The notes under the pieces are model-generated. The model saw only the letters and a list, made by a program, of their open reading frames with translations, had not been told where the DNA came from and ran no database searches. The translations under genes were made by a program, and so were the position numbers. A stretch of DNA of 7,867 bases from Spirochaetia bacterium. GTDB lineage: Bacteria > Spirochaetota > Spirochaetia > Treponematales > Rectinemataceae. The number at the start of each line of letters is the position of its first letter. The first letter of the stretch is position 1. Shown piece after piece: positions 1-5,294 of this stretch. Location of the stretch: positions 1 to 7,867 of the forward strand of contig JAJTBL010000072.1 in the NCBI GenBank assembly GCA_021286925.1, in the 5' to 3' direction.

Positions 1-1
1 T

Positions 2-2848
2 GGTTTTTCCGTGCTGACACGGCTCTTAACGGCGATGAAAGAACAGACACAAGGGGCAGGGACGGCATTTGCGCCCGAGAAAAGCCAAAAGCCGATACCG
101 GCGCCGGTATGGGATGCGCGGGCTGCCGTTCTCGGCTGTCTGTCATGTCCTCGGCAGGCAGAATCCATATTCATCCTGAGCGACGACATGCGCTTGCTTG
201 CAATGGTGCCGCATGAAAATGCGTCGGTTTATGCCCTGTTGACACCGGGCAATAAAGCCAGTTGGCGCCGCCTGCTTCAGCTCGGGATTCCCCCGGTCTA
301 TTCGCCTGAAATCAGTTTTCTCCGCCCGGAAGAGCGCGATACGCAGCGGCTTTTATGCGCAATCGGCAGGCAGACCACCGTTCATGCGATTCAGGAGTCT
401 GAATTGGATCCAGCGGGCACTGTGTGGGATATGGCTTTGAAGCCTGACCCTGCAGTTCCCGGCCAGGCACTGGAAGCCAATCACTGGATCGCCGGGCAGG
501 CACTGCATAAACCCTTTGACGGTTTTGTGTTTCCGCGGTTTCAAGGCCGAAGCTCCGAAGGTTCTGCGTCGGAACTGCTCAAAAATCTCGTCATGGAGGG
601 AGCGGAGCGCCGCTATGGCAGGATAACCCCGCAGATACTCGATCGCATCAGCTATGAGCTGTCTTTGATCGAGCAGAAAGGCTTTTCTGACTATTTTCTT
701 GTCGTTAAAGATATTGTCAGCAAGGCGTCAAGAATCTGCGGGCGCGGCAGCGCCGCGGCAAGCATCGTGTCTTACTGTCTCGGAATCACCGATGTGGATC
801 CCATCGCGCATGGCTTGTACTTTGACCGGTTTCTCAATCCCGGGCGGGAGGACCCCCCTGATATCGATGTGGATTTCGCGTGGGATGAGCGGGATGCTCT
901 GCTGGCATCGGTTGTCAGCACGTATGGCGAGGAGCACGCCGCGCGTGTCGCGAACCACCTGTGTTTCCGATTTCGCTCAGCCCTCCGGGAGACGGCCCGG
1001 GCCTATGGCATACCGGATGAGGAGACAACGGCCTTTGAGCGCGCGATGCGGGTAAACAAGGCAGAAGCCCTCGCGCACGCGGATTCTGTGTGGCAGACTA
1101 TCCTTGCAAAAGCCGAGTCCCTGACAGGATTGCCGCGGTTTCTGGGGGCTCACTCCGGCGGCATGATCATTGTGCCGGACACGCTTGCTGATCATGTTCC
1201 GCTTGAAAAGACAGGAAACGGGATTCGCGTCATTGCCTGGGATAAGGATGGCGCAGAAGATGCCGGTCTCGTGAAAATCGACCTCCTCGGCAACCGTTCG
1301 CTGGCGGTGGTCAGGGATGCCCTCGCAAATATTCAAGCAAACGGCATCCAGTTCGATACTGCAAACTGGCATCCGATTGACGATCCAAAGACCGTTGACC
1401 TGCTCTCCCGCGGCGATACCATGGGTGTTTTTTATGTCGAAAGCCCCGCCATGCGCCAACTGCAGAAAAAAACCGGCAAGGGCGATTTCAATCACCTGGT
1501 CATCCATTCTTCCATCATTCGGCCCGCTGCAAACCGCTTTATCAATGAATATATCGACCGGCTCCACGGCAAACCATGGGAACCGCTGCATCCCCTTCTG
1601 GGAGAGTTGTTTGCAGAAACCTATGGAATTCTCTGCTACCAGGAAGATGTTTCAAAGGCAGCCATTGCGCTGGCGGGTTTTTCTTCTTCGGAGGCGGACG
1701 GAATTCGAAAAGTGCTTTCAAAAAAAGATGCTGCCGCACGGCTCGAAACCTATCGGGCCAGATTTTTCGAAGGCGCGATCCGCAAAGGGGTAGCGCCAGA
1801 GGTTATTGACGCCGTGTGGGACATGATCGTCTCCTTCTCAGGCTATTCCTTTGTCAAAGCGCACTCGGCCAGCTACGCGATGCTCTCCTTTCAGTCAGCA
1901 TACCTCCGCGCGCATTTTCCCGCGGAATTCATGGCCGCGGTGCTGTCAAACCATGGCGGTTTTTATTCGACACTGGCCTATGTCAGTGAGGCGCGGAGAA
2001 TGGGGATACGGGTGCTCCCGCCCGATGTCAACGCCAGCGGTCTGCGCTGTGCGGGCAAGAGCGCGCCGGAAAAGCCGGAAATTCGCTTTGGACTCGCCAT
2101 GATCGCCAGCCTAGACGAAAAAACCGCGCAGGCTATTGTCGAGGACAGACAGCACAGCGGTCCGTACCGCTCAGTTACAGACTTTGCCCGGCGTGTTCGC
2201 CTCAGCCGCATCGATGCCGAATCACTGGTAGGTTCGGGCGCGCTAGACCATGTTGAACCTGAGCCGAAGGCCCGCTCACGGATCCTCCTTGACCTTCTCC
2301 TGGCTTGTTCCGAGCGTGAACACAGCACAAGCGACGGAGATCTCTTTGGCCTCGGCCATCGTGAATTGCGGAAATCGTCCAATCCTGCCGCGCCGCACCA
2401 GAGTACACAGGCGCAGCTGCCCAAAAAGTATTTTGAAGCCGAAATGCGCTACCTCGGCACAACTCTTGCGATTCATCCGCTGATGCTGTGGCCCAAGCTC
2501 TTTTATCAACAGCGAACCAGGGCCGCCGAACTTGCGCACCTGGCCGGCAAGAAAGTCCGCCTCCTTGTCTGGCCGATTACCTCAAAGCAGGTGCTGACCA
2601 GCAGTGAGGAACTCATGGAGTTTGTCTCGTTTGAAGATGAGACAGGCTTGATTGAGGCTGTGCTGTTTCCTGATGGATACCGTGCGTACCGCCATCTTCT
2701 GTTTGAAGAGCGGCCTCTCTGGGTCAGCGGAGAAGTCCAACTGGACCGAGGAGCCGCGATTCTTGTGATCGAATCGATTACCCTGCCTGAAGTTCCTCTT
2801 GACAAAAATCATAAAAGCATTAAAATAGGATATGGATATCCGATTTAG
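2..2848 (+). CDS. DnaE-type DNA polymerase III alpha subunit (error-prone/accessory type), 5' partial
   Basis: This is a C-family replicative-type polymerase that copies DNA 5' to 3'. The reading frame is open to the window edge. A GTG at 11 could start a 945-residue product, but the text there (RLLTAMK) matches the segment about 95 residues into DnaE, so the true start is probably upstream. Numbering from that GTG: remains of the PHP domain (about 1-125), fingers/palm with GRGSAAASIVSYCLGITDVDP (244-264), the acidic cluster PDIDVDF (283-289) and VKIDLLG (421-427, Asp424) supplying the catalytic aspartates, a helix-hairpin-helix region (about 665-750), and an OB fold (about 845-925). It ends just after the OB fold, so the tau-binding C-terminal domain of the main replicase is missing. 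The clamp-binding position reads DGDLF, without the usual glutamine. The PHP residues that normally read ND-x-H/R are PE-x-S, so metal binding there is doubtful. It is probably a second, mutagenesis or repair polymerase akin to DnaE2/ImuC. The exact subfamily is uncertain. Confidence 0.9.
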   Translation, partial: GFSVLTRLLTAMKEQTQGAGTAFAPEKSQKPIPAPVWDARAAVLGCLSCPRQAESIFILSDDMRLLAMVPHENASVYALLTPGNKASWRRLLQLGIPPVYSPEISFLRPEERDTQRLLCAIGRQTTVHAIQESELDPAGTVWDMALKPDPAVPGQALEANHWIAGQALHKPFDGFVFPRFQGRSSEGSASELLKNLVMEGAERRYGRITPQILDRISYELSLIEQKGFSDYFLVVKDIVSKASRICGRGSAAASIVSYCLGITDVDPIAHGLYFDRFLNPGREDPPDIDVDFAWDERDALLASVVSTYGEEHAARVANHLCFRFRSALRETARAYGIPDEETTAFERAMRVNKAEALAHADSVWQTILAKAESLTGLPRFLGAHSGGMIIVPDTLADHVPLEKTGNGIRVIAWDKDGAEDAGLVKIDLLGNRSLAVVRDALANIQANGIQFDTANWHPIDDPKTVDLLSRGDTMGVFYVESPAMRQLQKKTGKGDFNHLVIHSSIIRPAANRFINEYIDRLHGKPWEPLHPLLGELFAETYGILCYQEDVSKAAIALAGFSSSEADGIRKVLSKKDAAARLETYRARFFEGAIRKGVAPEVIDAVWDMIVSFSGYSFVKAHSASYAMLSFQSAYLRAHFPAEFMAAVLSNHGGFYSTLAYVSEARRMGIRVLPPDVNASGLRCAGKSAPEKPEIRFGLAMIASLDEKTAQAIVEDRQHSGPYRSVTDFARRVRLSRIDAESLVGSGALDHVEPEPKARSRILLDLLLACSEREHSTSDGDLFGLGHRELRKSSNPAAPHQSTQAQLPKKYFEAEMRYLGTTLAIHPLMLWPKLFYQQRTRAAELAHLAGKKVRLLVWPITSKQVLTSSEELMEFVSFEDETGLIEAVLFPDGYRAYRHLLFEERPLWVSGEVQLDRGAAILVIESITLPEVPLDKNHKSIKIGYGYPI
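2799..2826 (+). promoter_or_regulatory. Sigma70-type promoter of the rrf2-hcp unit
   Basis: A perfect -35 box TTGACA (2799-2804) is separated by 16 bases from TAAAAT (2821-2826), a five-of-six match to the -10 consensus. The expected start of transcription is near 2833, giving a leader of about 50 nt before the regulator's start codon. The promoter lies wholly within the final codons of the upstream polymerase gene, so rrf2-hcp can be expressed independently of it. Confidence 0.75.
2823..2846 (+). promoter_or_regulatory. Candidate Rrf2 operator: 24-bp dyad over the -10 box and start site
   Basis: An inverted repeat with arms AAATAGGATAT and ATATCCGATTT is centred between 2834 and 2835, with a central GG. 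Ten of the twelve symmetric pairs match; the exceptions are the central pair and 2827/2842. It overlaps most of the -10 box and the expected start site, where a bound dimer would block RNA polymerase. Rrf2 proteins bind dyads of about this length as dimers and often repress their own gene. Which protein binds here is inferred from position only. Confidence 0.6.
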
Positions 2849-2869
2849 AGAAGCCATGAATTGGAGTCC

Positions 2870-2877
2870 GGAGGGAG
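2870..2877 (+). promoter_or_regulatory. Strong Shine-Dalgarno that fixes the TTG start of the Rrf2 gene
   Basis: GGAGGGAG lies just upstream of TTG at 2882, with 7 bases between the GGAGG core and the start. An alternative in-frame TTG at 2861 precedes this site and would place it inside the coding region. There is no in-frame ATG near the 5' end. Confidence 0.7.
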
Positions 2878-2881
2878 AATT

Positions 2882-3295
2882 TTGGACAGAATCCTTGGCA
2901 TATCGGACAGAACCAACGCGGCTTTGCACGCCTTGGCTCTGGCGGAAAAGAACGGCGGCTCGATTCCGGCGGCGGTCGCAGCGGAACAGCTTGGCGTTTC
3001 GCCCACCTATCTCGCAAAAATTCTTCAAACGCTGGCGAGAAAGAACCTGATCACATCATCCCGCGGCATCGGCGGCGGGTTTTCATTAAAAAAGCCGGCT
3101 GCTGAAACCACCTGTCTGGAAGTCCTCGAAACGCTGGACGGCCCCCTGCCTCGGAGGGCCTGCCTTTTTGAAACCCCAGTCTGCGCTACAAAGAAGTGTT
3201 CATTCAGCCTGCTGTGCGCTGAGATTGAAGCGCGAGTCACTGCCGAGCTTACAAGAATCACCGTTGGAGAACTGGCGCGCAGTTTTACAAAATAA
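2882..3295 (+). CDS. Rrf2-family winged-helix transcriptional regulator, probably Fe-S or NO sensing
   Basis: This is a 137-residue DNA-binding regulator of the family that includes IscR, NsrR and CymR. The N-terminus (ISDRTNAALHALALA) matches the usual Rrf2 opening helix. A helix-turn-helix follows (about 26-55, with AEQLGVSPTYLAKILQTLA), then a wing at RGIGGGFSL (61-69). A cysteine cluster follows at Cys94, Cys101, Cys106 and Cys112 (C-x6-C-x4-C-x5-C), in the region where IscR and NsrR hold three Fe-S ligands. This suggests a redox- or nitric-oxide-responsive cluster. The TTG start at 2882 is preferred because of the Shine-Dalgarno sequence in front of it; starting at TTG 2861 would add seven residues. 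The gene begins 33 bases after the polymerase stop and ends 39 bases before hcp, with which it is probably cotranscribed. A dyad over its own promoter suggests autoregulation. The family assignment is firm; the signal sensed is inferred from the cysteines and from hcp next door. Confidence 0.88.
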   Translation: MDRILGISDRTNAALHALALAEKNGGSIPAAVAAEQLGVSPTYLAKILQTLARKNLITSSRGIGGGFSLKKPAAETTCLEVLETLDGPLPRRACLFETPVCATKKCSFSLLCAEIEARVTAELTRITVGELARSFTK

Positions 3296-3334
3296 GCTGC
3301 AAAGCCATTCAATATATCAATTCAGGAGGGAACT

Positions 3335-4990
3335 ATGTTCTGCCATCAGTGTCAGGAAACTATGAAAAACACCACTTGCGCGCTTGCGAAAGGGGTTTGC
3401 GGGAAAACTGCCGAAGTATCGGATTTGCAGGATTTGGCGCTCCATGTCTGCAAAGGCATTGGATTTTGGGCGACAAAAGCGCTTGAAAAAGGCATTTATC
3501 GCGAAGATATCGCCTTTTATGTGGACAGAATGCTGTTCGCCACCATCACAAACGCCAACTTTTCGGCATCCGACTTTGAAAGTTGGATTCTTGAAGGCTT
3601 GCGCTATCGTGACGAATTGCGAATGGCCTTCGTCAAGGCAGGCGGTCAGGTGACTGGCACCCTCCCCGATGCCGCAACCTGGGCGGCCTTCGATGCCGAA
3701 GCGGTGCGTGCCGCGGCAGCCCAGGGGAAAGGCGGATGGAAGGAAATAGCTGATGAAAATGTCCGGGCGCTCCAGTCCCTCGTGCTGTACGGACTCAAGG
3801 GCATGGCAGCCTATGTCGAACATGCGTATGCCATTGGGAAAAAATCCAAAGATGTCTTTGTGTTCATGCTGAGAGCGCTGGCTGATCTGACCGATTTGAG
3901 CCTTTCGCTCGATCAGCTGACCGCCCTCGTGCTCGAAACCGGCAAATTCGGCGTGGATGCCATGGCCCTGCTCGATTCAGCCAATACCGGCAGCTACGGC
4001 GCACCGCGGATCACCAAGGTCCGGACAGGAGTCAGAAACCGGCCTGGCATCCTGATTTCGGGGCATGACCTGGTCGACCTGCATGACCTGCTTGAGCAGA
4101 CAAAGGGCACAGGCGTTGATGTGTACACTCATGGTGAAATGCTTCCGGCCCACTATTATCCATTCTTTGAAAAATACGACAATCTGTACGGAAACTACGG
4201 CGGATCATGGTGGAGCCAGAATGCCGATATCGAAAAATTCGGCGGGCCCGTACTCTTTACCTCCAACTGCCTCGTTCCGCCAAAGGAAAGCTACAAGCAT
4301 CGAGTCTTTACAACCGGCGTGGTCGGCTTTGACGGCTGTGTCCACATCCCGGACCGCGAACCCGGCAAGATGAAGGACTTTTCACCGATCATTGAACTCG
4401 CGAAAACCTGCCCGCCCCCGCAGGAGCTTGAAAACGGAGAGATTATCGGCGGTTTTGCGCACGATCAGGTCTTTGCCCTTGCCGACACCGTGGTTAACGC
4501 GGTGAAAACCGGAGCCATCAAGCGCTTTGTCGTCATGGCAGGATGCGACGGCCGCCAGCCCGGACGCTCCTACTATACGGAAGTTGCCGAGAAGCTGCCG
4601 GAAGATACGGTCATCCTCACCGCAGGATGCGCGAAGTTCCGCTATAACAAACTGAATCTGGGCGACATCGGGGGCATTCCCCGCGTGCTCGATGCAGGAC
4701 AGTGCAATGACTCTTATTCTCTCGCGCTGGTAGCCCTTAAGCTGAAGGAAATTTTCGGCCTTGAAGATGTCAATCAGCTGCCGCTCAGCTTCGACATCGC
4801 CTGGTATGAGCAGAAAGCAGTTCTTGTCCTGCTGGCGCTCCTCTATCTGGGATTCAAGAACATTCGCCTCGGCCCGACGCTTCCGGGATTCCTTTCCCCC
4901 GCGGTGGCTTCCGTGCTGGTGGAAAAATTCGGAATCAAAGGCATTGCCGATGCTGAATCGGATGTGGCGGCCATGATGGCTGGAGCCTGA
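3335..4990 (+). CDS. hcp: Hybrid cluster protein (hydroxylamine reductase / protein S-nitrosylase type), class I
   Basis: This is a cytoplasmic 551-residue iron-sulfur protein of the Hcp (prismane) family. Members reduce hydroxylamine in vitro and act in nitric-oxide detoxification or nitrosative stress. The N-terminal cubane cluster motif is visible: Cys3, Cys6, Cys15 and Cys22 (C-x2-C-x8-C-x6-C). All expected hybrid-cluster ligands are in place: His244, Glu268, Cys312, Cys404 (the persulfide position, in MAGCDGR), Cys432, Cys457, Glu492 and Lys494. Their spacing follows that known for the Desulfovibrio enzyme, with a two-residue shift after Cys312. The short spacing between the second and third N-terminal cysteines and the overall length fit class I, the type typical of anaerobes. 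The ATG is preceded by AGGAGGG (3324-3330). The gene sits 39 bases after the Rrf2 regulator and ends 15 bases before a strong terminator, so it closes that transcription unit. No electron-donor gene (hcr) is present in the window. Confidence 0.97.
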   Translation: MFCHQCQETMKNTTCALAKGVCGKTAEVSDLQDLALHVCKGIGFWATKALEKGIYREDIAFYVDRMLFATITNANFSASDFESWILEGLRYRDELRMAFVKAGGQVTGTLPDAATWAAFDAEAVRAAAAQGKGGWKEIADENVRALQSLVLYGLKGMAAYVEHAYAIGKKSKDVFVFMLRALADLTDLSLSLDQLTALVLETGKFGVDAMALLDSANTGSYGAPRITKVRTGVRNRPGILISGHDLVDLHDLLEQTKGTGVDVYTHGEMLPAHYYPFFEKYDNLYGNYGGSWWSQNADIEKFGGPVLFTSNCLVPPKESYKHRVFTTGVVGFDGCVHIPDREPGKMKDFSPIIELAKTCPPPQELENGEIIGGFAHDQVFALADTVVNAVKTGAIKRFVVMAGCDGRQPGRSYYTEVAEKLPEDTVILTAGCAKFRYNKLNLGDIGGIPRVLDAGQCNDSYSLALVALKLKEIFGLEDVNQLPLSFDIAWYEQKAVLVLLALLYLGFKNIRLGPTLPGFLSPAVASVLVEKFGIKGIADAESDVAAMMAGA

Positions 4991-5005
4991 TTTTCTTGAA
5001 TAAAC

Positions 5006-5049
5006 GGCCTTCGGAGCGCCCGCATGGAGGCTCTGGAGGCCTTTTTTTT
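5006..5049 (+). terminator. Rho-independent terminator after hcp
   Basis: The arms GGCCTTCGGAGC (5006-5017) and GCTCTGGAGGCC (5030-5041) form a continuous 12-bp stem with two G-U pairs and a 12-nt loop. A run of eight T follows directly (5042-5049). It begins 15 bases after the hcp stop codon and separates the rrf2-hcp unit from the leucine operon. Confidence 0.93.
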
Positions 5050-5071
5050 ATAAAATTCAGCAATTTCCTAC

Positions 5072-5100
5072 TTTACTTGCAATTTTTGCTATGCTAGAGT
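5072..5100 (+). promoter_or_regulatory. Probable promoter of the leucine leader and leuA operon
   Basis: An AT-rich stretch between the terminator and the leader peptide offers two overlapping readings. One is TTTACT (5072-5077), 17 bases, then TAGAGT (5095-5100); each box matches four of six consensus positions. The other is an extended -10, TGCTATGCT (5087-5095), without a good -35. Either would start transcription at about 5102-5107, only a few bases before the leader ATG at 5109. The exact boxes are uncertain, but a promoter is needed somewhere here because of the upstream terminator. Confidence 0.45.
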
Positions 5101-5108
5101 ACGGCACA

Positions 5109-5183
5109 ATGAATTCCGTTACCGCTTTCAGAACATCCCTTCTCCCCATTCTCACGCTGAAACTATACCTCTTACTCCTGTAA
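5109..5183 (+). CDS. leuL: Leucine-rich leader peptide of the leu operon (24 aa)
   Basis: This short ORF begins MNSVTAFRTS and ends LTLKLYLLLL before TAA. Nine of its 24 residues are leucine, including the last four in a row (CTC TTA CTC CTG), and the codons CTA and TTA are among those used. A leucine-rich minigene upstream of leuA is the classic sign of ribosome-mediated attenuation: scarcity of charged leucyl-tRNA stalls the ribosome on the leucine codons. The stop codon is followed after two bases by a large hairpin. The last two leucine codons and stop (5175-5183) are complementary to the leuA ribosome-binding site. An in-frame ATG at 5091 would add six residues (MLEYGT), but it overlaps the likely -10 box. 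No strong Shine-Dalgarno precedes either ATG, so initiation may be weak or nearly leaderless. The peptide itself probably has no function beyond being translated. Confidence 0.82.
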   Translation: MNSVTAFRTSLLPILTLKLYLLLL

Positions 5184-5288
5184 TACCCCGCGTGGTGCAA
5201 CAGCGAGACTGGAAAAACTCCAGCATCGCATTCCACGTCGGGGGCAACATACTGACATCAAAAAGACTCGAAAACCACTTTACAGGAG
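5175..5288 (+). promoter_or_regulatory. Long-range helix sequestering the leuA ribosome-binding site
   Basis: CTCCTGTAA (5175-5183), the final two leucine codons and stop of the leader peptide, is the exact reverse complement of TTACAGGAG (5280-5288), which contains the leuA Shine-Dalgarno sequence. After one mismatch, two further pairs (5172-5173 with 5290-5291) extend it. The 5186-5243 hairpin lies between the two strands. If the helix forms, leuA translation is blocked; a ribosome held on the leader's leucine codons would prevent it. Complementarity is seen directly; the regulatory reading is inferred. Confidence 0.68.
5186..5243 (+). promoter_or_regulatory. Large leader hairpin directly after the leuL stop codon
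   Basis: Nested complementary blocks form one long stem. CCCCG pairs with CGGGG (5186-5190/5239-5243). After one bulged T, CGTGG pairs with CCACG (5191-5195/5233-5237). GCGA pairs with TCGC (5203-5206/5226-5229), and CTGGA with TCCAG (5209-5213/5219-5223), closing a five-base loop. The total is 19 pairs with two internal loops. No T-run follows, so it is not an ordinary intrinsic terminator. Its base starts two nucleotides after the leader stop, within the footprint of a ribosome stalled or terminating there. It would also bring the two flanking complementary segments close together. Confidence 0.75.
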
Positions 5289-5294
5289 CAATTT

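Noticed and set aside
977..1591. Antisense ORF of 204 codons inside the polymerase gene
   Set aside because: It lies entirely opposite a well-supported DnaE domain region, has no recognisable motif and reads like a frame shadow.
2832..3050. ATG-started + strand ORF overlapping the Rrf2 gene in another frame
   Set aside because: Its ATG lies inside the operator dyad near the transcript start, without a Shine-Dalgarno, and the real Rrf2 protein occupies the other frame.
3317..3823. Antisense ORF of 168 codons over the hcp 5' end
   Set aside because: It is opposite the conserved Hcp cysteine region and shows no family motif; a shadow of hcp.
5186..5255. Leader hairpin as an intrinsic transcription terminator
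   Set aside because: The bases after the stem read GCAACATACTG, with no T-run.
5101..5294. T-box riboswitch before leuA
   Set aside because: No T-box core sequence (AGGGTGGNACCGCG type) and no terminator/antiterminator pair are visible. The leader peptide and Shine-Dalgarno complementarity fit instead.
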